NCBI RefSeq assembly: GCF_000335475.2 | Contig: NZ_ANAH02000073.1 | Coordinates: 62,001 to 126,000 of the forward strand | Direction of reading: 5' to 3' | DNA from: Cystobacter fuscus DSM 2262 | Lineage (GTDB): Bacteria; Myxococcota; Myxococcia; Myxococcales; Myxococcaceae | DNA: 64,000 bases | In this document: positions 33,601-42,500 of the stretch, piece by piece | Numbering within the stretch: position 1 is the stretch's first letter | Layout of the letters: every line of letters begins with the position of its first letter | The notes under the pieces: generated by a model | Told to the model about the DNA's origin: nothing | Seen by the model: the letters and a program-made list of their open reading frames with translations, nothing else | Database searches by the model: none | Made by a program: the position numbers and the translations under genes

Positions 33601-36600
33601 ACACCCAGCGGATCCGCGCGTTCCTGGCGCGCAAGCTGCCGGAGCACATGGTGCCGGCGACCTATGTCGTGCTGGAGGCCCTGCCGCTGACCCGCAACGC
33701 CAAGGTGGATCGTCGGATGCTGCCGCATCCGGATCAGGTCCCCCAGGCGAAGAAGAGCGTGGAGCGCAGCCCGGCGGTCGCTGGAGGCGGCGGCGAGACG
33801 CGAGCGCTCCAGCGTTCCCTGGCGAAGGTGGTGGGAGAGGTGTTCGGCGTCCCGGAGGTCCCCCCGGAGCGGAACTTCTTCGAGCTCGGTGCCAACTCCG
33901 TCCACCTGGTCAAGCTTCACCTCCGACTCAAGGAGGAACTGGGCGTCCTGGTCCCCGTCGTGGATCTGTTCGGGCACCCGACCGTTCGGGCGCTCCTGGA
34001 GTATCTCGGCGCCACCGGAGCGGAGCTGAAGCCCGAGGCGAGCAGCGAGCCCGAGGTGGAGGCGCCGCCGAAGCAGGAGGGTCAGGACATCGCCATCATC
34101 GGGATGGCCGGCCGCTTCCCCGGGGCCGCGAACCTCGAGCAGTTCTGGCGGAATCTGGTGGAGGGAGTCGAGTCGATCAGCACCTTCACCGATGACGAAC
34201 TGCTGGCCGCTGGCGTGAGCGCGGCCGCGTTCCAGGATCCCCGCTACGTTCGCGCGTCGGCGGTGGTGGATGGCTTCGACCAGTTCGACGCCGACTTCTT
34301 CTCGTTCACGCATCGCGAGGCGCGCTCGCTGGATCCCCAGCAGCGCGTATTCCTGGAGTGTGCCTGGGAGGCGCTCGAGCACGCGGGCTATCCGCCCAAT
34401 GGCTGCGAAGCCGTGGTCGGCGTCTACGCGGGCAAGAGCGTGAGCCACTACCGCTATCCCTACCCGGATCTGACGCGGCCGATCAGCTTCTTCCAGGACC
34501 TGGTCACCCAGGACAAGGACTTCCTGGCCACTCAGGTCTCCTACAAGCTGGATCTGCGTGGGCCGAGCGTCAATCTCCAGACGGCCTGCTCGACGTCGCT
34601 CGTCTCCATCTCGGCCGCCTGCGATGCGCTGCTCAATGGGAGCTGCGACATGGCGCTCGCGGGTGGAGTGGCGCTCAAGGTTCCCCATCGAGTGGGGTAT
34701 CTCTTCGAGGAGGGCAGTGTCTTCTCCGGAGACGGCCACTGCCGGCCCTTCGACTCGAGGACCAGCGGCACGGTTCCCGGGAGCGGGGCGGGAGTCGTGG
34801 TCCTCAAGCGCTTGAGTCAGGCTCGCGCGGATGGTGATCGGATCCTCGCGGTCATCAAGGGGAGCGCGGTCAACAACGACGGGCATCGCAAGGTCGGGTT
34901 CATGGCACCGGGCCTCCGGGGCCAGGTGGACGTGGTCCGGGGGGCGCTCCAGCGGGCGGGAGTCGACCCACGGACGGTCTCGTACATCGAGGCGCACGGA
35001 ACGGGGACCGCGCTCGGCGATCCCATCGAAGTGGCCGCGCTGACCCAGGTGTTCGGAGCGGAGGGGACGCCCCGGTCGTGCGGGCTCGGTTCGGTGAAGA
35101 GCAACATTGGCCACCTCGACAGCGCCGCGGGGATCGCGGGGCTCATCAAGGTCGTGCTGGCGCTCCAGCACCGCACGCTGCCGCCCTCGCTCCACTTCGA
35201 GCAGCCGAACCCGCGGATCGACTTTCAGCGGAGCCCCTTCTACGTGGTCAACGAGGCCACGCCCTGGGTGGTGGAGAACGGCCCTCGCCGCGCGGGGGTC
35301 AGCTCCTTCGGGATTGGCGGCACCAACGCCCACGTCGTGCTGGAGGAGGCGCCCCCATCGTTGGTGGAGGCCGGAGAACCACGGGTGGACCGCTCCCGGC
35401 ATGTCCTGGCGCTCTCGGCGCGGAGCGAGGCGGCGCTGTTGCAGCTCGCGGGGCACTACCGGGCGCTGCTCGAGGGCTCCGAGGTGTCACTCGCGGACGT
35501 GTGCTTCTCGGCGAACACCGGCCGCACCGCCTTCGAGCATCGGCTCTCCGTGGTGGGGTCGGATCGCCGCCGTGTGGCCGAACTCCTGGGCGCGGCGGAG
35601 CGCAAGGAGGCGCACCCGGGGCTGGTGCAGGGGACGATCGATCCGAAGCAGTCGGCGAAGGTCGCGTTCCTGTTCTCGGGGCAGGGCTCGCAGTACGTCG
35701 GGGCCGCGCGCGAACTCTACCAGGTGCATCCCGGCTTCCGCCGGCGCATCGATGCGTTCGATGAGCTGCTCCGGGCGTATTGGGATCGCTCCCTGCTCTC
35801 CGTGCTCTATGCGGAGCCGGGGCAGGCCTCGCCCATCGATCAGCTCGACTACGCCCAGCCGGTGATCTTCGTCCTCGAGTACGCGCTGGCCGAGCTGTGG
35901 ATGTCCTGGGGCATCCAGCCGGATGTCCTGCTCGGCCACAGCACCGGTGAGCTGGCGGCGGCCTGCATCGCGGGGGTGTTCAGCGTCGAAGACGGGCTGA
36001 AGCTGGCGGTCCATCGCGGCCGTCTCATCAACAAGCTCCCCGCGGGCGGCAACATCGCGGTCTCCGCGGGCGAGGCGGAGATGCGCGAGCTCCTGTCCCG
36101 TGGCGGTTGGACGAGCTCCATCGCGGCACTCAACAGCCCCGACAACGTGGTCATCTCCGGTGTTCCTGGTGAGATCGACGCACTGGCCCATGAGCTGGAG
36201 GAGCGGGGCTTCAAGGTGAAGCGCCTGAACATCCCGCGCGCCGCCCACTCGGCCATGGCGGAGGCGATCCTGCCGGAGTTCAGGGCCGTCGCCTCCACGA
36301 TCCGCTACTCGCGCCCCTCCATTCCGATGATCTCGGGAATGACCGGCGAGTCCATCACGGAGGGCATCACCGATCCGGAGTACTGGTGCAGCCAGATCCG
36401 GAATCCCGTGCGCTTCGCGGATGGGGTGGCCTCTCTGCACCGGGATGGAATCCGGGTGTTCGTCGAGATCGGCCCGAAGGCGACCCTGCTCGGAATGGCG
36501 GCGCGGTGCCTGCCGGAGGGAGAGGGCACATGGCTGCCCAGCCTGCGACAGGATGATGGGGGCTGGCAGCAGATGCTCGAGAGCCTCTCGGGGCTGTTCG

Positions 36601-39545
36601 TCCGAGGCGCCCGGGTCGACTGGGCGGCCTTCGATGCCAGCTACTCGCGGCGCAAGGTGGCGATTCCGACCTATCCCTTCCAACGTCAGCGGTTCTGGGA
36701 GGAGGGGGCCGGGCTGCAGCGCCCCAACGGCAGGAGCATGTCCCAGGCGGAGCACCCGCTGCTCGGAAACAGGGTGCCGCTCGCGGTCCTCGAAGCCGGC
36801 GAGCTGTTGTTCGAGACGACGCTCGGGCCCTCGGCGCCGGGCTTCCTCGGGCAGCATCGCGTCTTTGGCACTCCCACCCTCCCGGCCACCGCCTACGTCG
36901 AGATGGCACTGGCCGCGGGAGCGAGTCTGCTCGGGACGCGAGAGCTGGGTTTGACGGGCTTGTCCATCCTCGGTGCGATGACCTTTCCGCGTGACTCCGA
37001 GCGGAGGGTCCAGTGCGCGGTGAAGCGCACGGAGAACGGCCGGGCCGAGGTCCGGATCTTCAGCCGTGCCGTGGATGGCACGGAAGAGGGTTGGAGCCTG
37101 CACGCCACGGGGATCCTGTCGGTCTCGCGCGAGGACGAGACGCCCGCCGCCGAGCAGTCGTTCGAGGGAGTGCTCGCGGAGCTGCGGGCCGCGCCCCTGG
37201 TCGAGAACTACTACCAGAGGGCCCAGGACTTCGGCGTCGACTTTGGTCCGGAGTTCCGGGGCCTCACGGAGCTGCGTCAGGCCGGGGAGCAGCTCCTGGG
37301 TCGCATCGAGAAGCCCGCGGAGCTGGGGAGCAGCGGCGCCTGGTTCGCGCATCCCGCCCTGCTGGATGCCTGTCTCCAGGTGGTGGGCGGCGCCTACCCG
37401 GACTCCGACGGCTCCGAGCTCTACGTGCCCATGAACATCGAGAGCCTCGTGCTCTCGGGAGGGCTCGAGGACGGAGTGTGGAGCCACGCAGTGGTGCGGC
37501 CGCTCGACGAGGCCCGGAAGCGCCTGCGCGCCGACGTTCATCTCTTCGGTGGCGATGGGCGGTTGCGGGCGCGGGTGCGGGGACTCGAGCTCCAGCGCAC
37601 GAGCCGGGAAGCGCTGAGCGCGGCGGTCGCGACTTCGCTGGATGACTGGCTCTATGAGCGCCGGTGGGAGCCGCTCGCCCTGGAGGGCACCGCCCCCACC
37701 TCGCCGGTCGGTGGCAGTGGGCCCTGTCTGATCCTCGCGGATCGCGCGGGGCTCGGGCGCCAGCTCGCGCGAGAGCTCGAGCGGGACGGACGGACCTGTT
37801 TCCTCGTGTTCCAGGGCCCGGTGGCTCGCCGGATCGACGAGACGAGCTTCGAGGTGCCGGGAGAGCCTGCGGCGCTCGCCGAGGCGTTGCGTGCGTTGGA
37901 CCTTCCGGGCTCGCTCTCGGATGCCATCCTGCTGTGGGGGCTCGACGGTCCCGATGCGGAGCGCCTGGAGGAGGAGAATCTGGGCCAGGCCGCGCTGCTG
38001 GGGTGTGGCGGCGGCCTGGGGCTCCTGCAGTACTTGATCGGACGTGGTTACTCGAATGCGGTGTGGCTGGTCTCCCGCGGCGCGCAGCCCGTGGCGACGG
38101 GGCAGCCGCTCCCGGGGATTGCCCAGTCGCTGCTCTGGGGGATGACGCGGCCCCTCGCCATCGAGGCCTCCGAGCTGGACTGCCGCTGTGTCGATCTCGA
38201 TCCGCGGGGAGAGGCGAAGACCCAGGTCGACGCGCTCGTGCAGGAGATTCGCCGCCGCTCCAAGGTGGCCGACAACCAGGTGGCCTGGCGTGACGGACGC
38301 TACGTCGCCCGGCTGCGCAGGGCCGAGGCGCGCACGCTGGTGGCCTCGCCCGTGGCGCGGACGGAGCTCTTCCGTCCTGATCGGAGCTACCTCGTGGCCG
38401 GAGGGCTCGGACGGCTGGGACTGCTGACGGCGGAGCTCCTGGTGCACCGGGGTGCGCGCAACCTCGTCCTGACCGGACGTGGCCCCGTGGGACCGGACGC
38501 GGCCGAGCGGCTGGCGCGCTTGCGCGAGCTGGGCGCCCGCGTCGAGTACCGACAGACGGACATCGCGGATTACGGCCAGCTCGCGGAGCTCCTCCGGGAG
38601 ATCGCGCGGGAGATCGCGCCGCTGGGAGGCGTATTCCACTCGGCTGGCGTTCTCGACGACGGCGTGCTGCGGCAGCAGAGCTGGGAGCGGTTCGAGAAGG
38701 TGCTGCGGCCCAAGATGAGGGGTGCCTGGAACCTGCACCTGCTGACGGCGGGGCTCGCCCTCGAGCACTTCGTGCTGTTCTCGTCGGTGGCCTCGCTGGT
38801 CGGCTCCGCGGGCCAGGCGAACCACTGCGCGGCGGCGGCCTTCGAGGATGCACTGGCGCACCACCGCCGGGCCCTGGGGCTGCCCGGCTTGAGCATCAAC
38901 TGGGGCGTGTGGGCGGGAGACGCGGGGGCCCGGGTCGATGTCAGCGAGCAGGCTCGCACCCCGGGGTTCGGGGTCATCCCGAAGCAGCAGGGGGTTCGCG
39001 CGCTCGAGGTCCTGCTCACGGCCCGGGTCGCGCAGGCCGGGGTCGCCGCGATCGACTGGGCGGTGTTCGGGAGTGGCCGGCCCGCGCCGTACGACGCGGA
39101 GCTGCGGCAGAAGGCCGGCGGACGGACGGTGGCCCGCGCGACGTTCCTGGAGAAGCTCGCGGAGGCGCCGGTCGCTCATCGCCGGAAGCTGCTGATGGAC
39201 TACCTGCGCGAGCAGGTGGCCTGGATGCGGGGCCTGGGCTCCAGCGAGACGATCGACCCGGAGCAGGGCTTCCACGAGATGGGGATCGATTCCCTGGCGG
39301 CGCTGCAGCTCAAGAACCGGCTGCAGACCGGGCTTGGCCTCTCGCTGCCCGCCACGCTCGTCTTCAACTACCCCACGACCGAGAAGCTCGCGGAGCAGCT
39401 CGTGAACACGTTCATCCCCCTGGAGTTCGCACGGGAAGAAGCCCCCGGACCGATGGAGGATGTCCCGGCCGAACAAGCCCTCCAAGGCCTGAGCGAAGCC
39501 AACCTCGCCCACATGCTCGCCGAGCAGCTTTCGAAGATGAACTAG
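30633..39545 (+). CDS. Hybrid NRPS-PKS: Cy-A-T-KS-AT-DH-KR(inactive)-ACP
   Basis: Residues 1-55 of this 2970-residue protein are a TubC-type docking domain. The heterocyclisation domain (77-500) has FPMTEIQQAYSVGR and the DxxxxD pair Asp207/Asp212. The A domain (535-1035) gives the pocket DFYSMGVLWK, a mix of cysteine- and threonine-type codes, with the usual A3 lysine replaced by Asn694. The T serine is in LGANSV (Ser1089). The KS (1152-1575) is intact: Cys1319, His1455, His1494. The AT has Ser1770 but RAAH (1869-1872) instead of HAFH or YASH. The DH has His2075 and Asp2245. The KR has lost its Tyr (His2731) and Asn (Ala2735). The ACP serine is Ser2887. It should add a Cys/Ser/Thr-derived azoline and one polyketide unit. 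Confidence 0.9.
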   Translation: MNLGELLQELAHHGIKLSVEGENLAVDAPSGEIPAGLREKLVANKAALLALLAEQHAPLADSPPQAVPRPEERYEPFPMTEIQQAYSVGRQAGLEMNAAMHAFNEIDCSELDLARFEEAWNQVIARHEMLRAVALPEFQQRILPTVPRYQIPVEDLRGWSQEEAEARFLAIRERLSQQVLSLEQWPLFELRVCLLDNGRARLFMSVDGTFIDGYSFQILYRELVHFYKHPGVPPTPARLELSFRDYALAVHQARGARHARSLEYWRSRLPNLPPAPDLPLERDPSTLRRPRFRRWFERLEPEVWQRLKQRARARRLTEPELLLAAYAEIIARWSRSPRFTLNVPHFNRLPIHPQVNDIIGTFASFTLIEVDHRPERSFTERALAIREQLLLALEHREVSGVELLRELFRLQGKISGAIMPVVMTSFASHSKSRDSHWVDFLANEFGELIEALTQTPQVWIDLQIVYQQGGVFLNWDVAEELFPPGMIEDMFASFCALLRRLSEDDGAWEQGGVDTLPARQRELFSRVNGTVRPLSGQLLHTGFFRNAAARPEALALVSSTVSLSYGELARRSSRLGHALRERGTAPNRIVAVVMEKGWEQVVAVLGILSSGAAYLPIDAGLPLERRSYMMENSGATWVVTQPKFAQEPWPEGTQVLVITPEAFSEYSDAPLSPVQRPEDLAHILYTSGSTGQPNGAMLTHAGMVNAIEWTNRKFGVGPDDRLIALSALHHDFSVYDIFGILSAGGAMVMPGASTRRDPSHWAELMAQHGVTIWSTVPAMMEMLLTYLEGGNVRLSCPLRHVMLGGDWIAVTMPSRLRARFGDVKVVSVGGPTETSLWNITHPVVEADERRRSIPYGKPIPNTKYYVLDEHLDERPIWVPGELCCAGIGVAKGYVGAGAGSKKFTVHPRTGERIYRTGDLGRYLPDGTIEFLGRVDFQLSIRGQRIEPGEIEAALLQEPSIQAAVVGAVGEHHEKRLVAYVVPVEVKRGIDTQRIRAFLARKLPEHMVPATYVVLEALPLTRNAKVDRRMLPHPDQVPQAKKSVERSPAVAGGGGETRALQRSLAKVVGEVFGVPEVPPERNFFELGANSVHLVKLHLRLKEELGVLVPVVDLFGHPTVRALLEYLGATGAELKPEASSEPEVEAPPKQEGQDIAIIGMAGRFPGAANLEQFWRNLVEGVESISTFTDDELLAAGVSAAAFQDPRYVRASAVVDGFDQFDADFFSFTHREARSLDPQQRVFLECAWEALEHAGYPPNGCEAVVGVYAGKSVSHYRYPYPDLTRPISFFQDLVTQDKDFLATQVSYKLDLRGPSVNLQTACSTSLVSISAACDALLNGSCDMALAGGVALKVPHRVGYLFEEGSVFSGDGHCRPFDSRTSGTVPGSGAGVVVLKRLSQARADGDRILAVIKGSAVNNDGHRKVGFMAPGLRGQVDVVRGALQRAGVDPRTVSYIEAHGTGTALGDPIEVAALTQVFGAEGTPRSCGLGSVKSNIGHLDSAAGIAGLIKVVLALQHRTLPPSLHFEQPNPRIDFQRSPFYVVNEATPWVVENGPRRAGVSSFGIGGTNAHVVLEEAPPSLVEAGEPRVDRSRHVLALSARSEAALLQLAGHYRALLEGSEVSLADVCFSANTGRTAFEHRLSVVGSDRRRVAELLGAAERKEAHPGLVQGTIDPKQSAKVAFLFSGQGSQYVGAARELYQVHPGFRRRIDAFDELLRAYWDRSLLSVLYAEPGQASPIDQLDYAQPVIFVLEYALAELWMSWGIQPDVLLGHSTGELAAACIAGVFSVEDGLKLAVHRGRLINKLPAGGNIAVSAGEAEMRELLSRGGWTSSIAALNSPDNVVISGVPGEIDALAHELEERGFKVKRLNIPRAAHSAMAEAILPEFRAVASTIRYSRPSIPMISGMTGESITEGITDPEYWCSQIRNPVRFADGVASLHRDGIRVFVEIGPKATLLGMAARCLPEGEGTWLPSLRQDDGGWQQMLESLSGLFVRGARVDWAAFDASYSRRKVAIPTYPFQRQRFWEEGAGLQRPNGRSMSQAEHPLLGNRVPLAVLEAGELLFETTLGPSAPGFLGQHRVFGTPTLPATAYVEMALAAGASLLGTRELGLTGLSILGAMTFPRDSERRVQCAVKRTENGRAEVRIFSRAVDGTEEGWSLHATGILSVSREDETPAAEQSFEGVLAELRAAPLVENYYQRAQDFGVDFGPEFRGLTELRQAGEQLLGRIEKPAELGSSGAWFAHPALLDACLQVVGGAYPDSDGSELYVPMNIESLVLSGGLEDGVWSHAVVRPLDEARKRLRADVHLFGGDGRLRARVRGLELQRTSREALSAAVATSLDDWLYERRWEPLALEGTAPTSPVGGSGPCLILADRAGLGRQLARELERDGRTCFLVFQGPVARRIDETSFEVPGEPAALAEALRALDLPGSLSDAILLWGLDGPDAERLEEENLGQAALLGCGGGLGLLQYLIGRGYSNAVWLVSRGAQPVATGQPLPGIAQSLLWGMTRPLAIEASELDCRCVDLDPRGEAKTQVDALVQEIRRRSKVADNQVAWRDGRYVARLRRAEARTLVASPVARTELFRPDRSYLVAGGLGRLGLLTAELLVHRGARNLVLTGRGPVGPDAAERLARLRELGARVEYRQTDIADYGQLAELLREIAREIAPLGGVFHSAGVLDDGVLRQQSWERFEKVLRPKMRGAWNLHLLTAGLALEHFVLFSSVASLVGSAGQANHCAAAAFEDALAHHRRALGLPGLSINWGVWAGDAGARVDVSEQARTPGFGVIPKQQGVRALEVLLTARVAQAGVAAIDWAVFGSGRPAPYDAELRQKAGGRTVARATFLEKLAEAPVAHRRKLLMDYLREQVAWMRGLGSSETIDPEQGFHEMGIDSLAALQLKNRLQTGLGLSLPATLVFNYPTTEKLAEQLVNTFIPLEFAREEAPGPMEDVPAEQALQGLSEANLAHMLAEQLSKMN

Positions 39546-39554
39546 GACGACGCC

Positions 39555-42500
39555 ATGTCAGGGCAAGGAAACGATACGAGCTACGGCGACTTGATGAAGC
39601 GAGCGCTCCTGAAGTTGCAGGAGGCGCAATCGAAGATCGACTCCTACGAGCGGGAGCGGCACGAGGGCATCGCCATCGTCGGCATGGGGTGCCGGTTCCC
39701 GGGTGGGGTCTCGGACCCGGCGGGCTACTGGCGCCTGCTCTCCGAGGGCACGGACACCATCACCGGGGTTCCACCCGAGCGCTGGAACGCGGACGGCTTC
39801 TACCACCCCGATCCGGATCAACCGGGGAGGATCTATTGCCGGTACGGCAGCTTCCTGCGGGAGATCGACCAGTTCGAGCCGAGGTTCTTCGGGATCTCCC
39901 CGCGCGAGGCGGCGCGGATGGATCCCCAGCACCGGCTCTTGCTGGAGGTCGCGTGGGAGGCGATGGAGCGCTCCGGGCGCAGTCCCTCCTCGCTGAGCGG
40001 GACACGGACGGGCGTGTTCATCGGCATGATGGGGCAGGACTACACCCAGATCGCCACCCAGTCCCCGGAGCTGATCGACGCCCACACGGGCTCTGGGAAC
40101 AGCCCGAGCATCGCCTCGGGCCGTCTCTCCTATACCTTTGGCTTCCAGGGCCCCAGCCTCACGCTCGACACGGCGTGCTCCTCGTCGCTCGTCGCGGTCC
40201 ACCTCGCGATCCGGAGTCTGAGACAGCGTGAGACCGATTTCGCGCTCGCGGGCGGCGTGAACCTGGTGCTCTCTCCGATCGCGACGTTGATCGAGTCGCG
40301 GACCCACATGCTCTCGCCTGACGGGCGCTGCAAGACCTTCGACGCCGCGGCCAACGGGATTGGAAGGGGCGAGGGCTGCGGACTGGTCTTCCTGCGACGC
40401 CTCTCGGATGCCCTGGCGGACGGCGATCCCATCATCGCGGTGCTCCGAGGCTCGGCCGTCAACCAGGATGGCCGGACCAGTGGGATCACCGTTCCGAACG
40501 GGCTCGCCCAGCAGCACGTGATCCAGGATGCGCTCCGGGATGCCCAGGTCGAAGCACGGCAGGTGGGCTATGTCGAGGCGCACGGCACCGGGACGGCGCT
40601 CGGCGACCCCATCGAGTTGGAGGCGCTCGCCTCCGTCTACGGTGACAGGGCCAGTCGGAAGCAGCCGCTGGTGGTCGGCTCGGTGAAGACGAACCTGGGC
40701 CACCTCGAGGGAGCGGCGGGGATCTCGGGCTTGATCAAGTCGGCCCTGTGTCTGGCGAACGAGGAGATCCCGCCTCACCTCCACTTGCGCAACCCCACGC
40801 CCCACGTCGACTGGAGCCGGCTGTTCGTCGAGGTTCCGACCACGCGGCGGAGCTGGCAGGGGGCGGAGCCGCGCTTCGCCGCCGTGAGCTCGTTCGGCTT
40901 CTCGGGGACGAATGCGCACATCGTCCTCGAGTCGGCGCCGCGCCCGCGGGAGCTCCCCCAGGGCGTGGAGCGCCCGCTGCACCTGTTGGCGCTCTCGGCC
41001 CGGTCGGGTGGGAGCCTGCGCCGGCTGGCGGACTCGATCGCGGAGGAACTGTCCGGGGCGAGCAAGGGAGCGCTCGCGGACGTCTGCCACACGGCGAACC
41101 TCGGACGGAGCGCGATGGAGGAGCGCGTGGCCTTCGTGGCGCCGGGCGCCGAGGAGATGGTGGCCGCGCTGCGCGCGTTCGGCCGCGGCGAGCCCGGCAC
41201 CCCCGAGACTCGCGCCGAGGGACGGAAGGAAGCCGGGGCGCCGCGCATCGCGTTCCTCTTCACCGGCCAGGGAGCCCAGTACGTGGGAATGGGCCGGGAG
41301 CTGTTCGAGACGCACCCGGGCTTCCGTCGCGACCTTCTCCGCTATGAAGAGATCCTGAAGCCTCACCTCGAGCGGCCGCTGACCGAGGTGCTCTTCCAGG
41401 AGGGCAGCGGTGCCCTGGACGAGACCCGGTACACCCAGCCGGCGCTCGTGGCCCTGGAGCTTGCCCTGGCGGGACTGCTGCGCTCGTGGGGGCTGCGGGC
41501 CGATGCGGTCCTGGGCCACAGCGTGGGCGAGTACGCGGCGGCCATCTTCGCCGGAGCCTTGGAGCCCGAGGCGGGCCTGCCGTTGGTCGCCGAGCGCGCC
41601 CGGCTGATGCAGGGGCTGCCCGAGCGGGGCGCGATGCGGGCCGTGTTCGCCGAGGAGGCGCGCGTGGTCCGGGCGATCGCCGGCCATCCCCGGGTGAGCC
41701 TGGCGGCCATCAACGGGCCGCGCAACATCGTGATCTCCGGAGAGGAGGCCTCGGTCGAGGCCATCGCCCAGGAGCTGGCCGCCGAGGGAATCGAGAGCCG
41801 ACGCCTGAAGGTCTCGCACGCGTTCCACTCGCCGCTGATGCAGCCGATGGTGGCGGAGTTCGAGCGCGCGGCCAGCCGCGTGCGGTTCCAGACGCCTCGG
41901 GTCGCGTTGATCTCCAACCTCGATGGCGCGGAGGGGGGTGAAGCCCTCACTCAGCCCGGCTACTGGGCCCGTCACGTCCTCCAGCCCGTTCGCTTCGCCG
42001 ACGGGATCCAGGCGCTCGTCCGCCGAGGCGTGCGCGTCTTCCTCGAGATCGGCCCGAAGCCGTCCTTGTTGAACCTCGCGCGGGATGTCGTGGCCTCGGG
42101 GGAGGCGCTGTGGCTGGAGACGCTGCACGCGCGCCGCTCGGACTGGGCGGGCCTGCTCCGCTCCCTCTCCGAGCTCCACGTGCGCGGCGCGGGGGTGGAC
42201 TGGGCGCGCTTCGATGCCGGCTACGGTCGCGTGCGGGTCGCCCTGCCGACCTACCCGTTCGAGCGCCAGCGGTACTGGCTGGATGCCCCCGCGCCCTGGT
42301 CCCGCCAGGGCAGACGCTCCGCGCTCCACCCCTTGCTGGGTGCCCGGTGGGACTCCGCGGCGCTGAGGGAGGGGACCACGGTCTTCTCCAGCGAGCTCAC
42401 GGCGGGAGCCTTGCCCTTCCTGACCGATCACCGCGTCTACGGCAAGGCGGTGGTTCCCGCCGCGGCGCTCGTGGAGATGGTGGCCTCGGCGGCGGCGCAG

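Noticed and set aside
31173-39512. Very long minus-strand frames (over 1300 residues) opposite the hybrid PKS/NRPS
   Set aside because: They are antisense shadows of a protein with clear catalytic motifs throughout.
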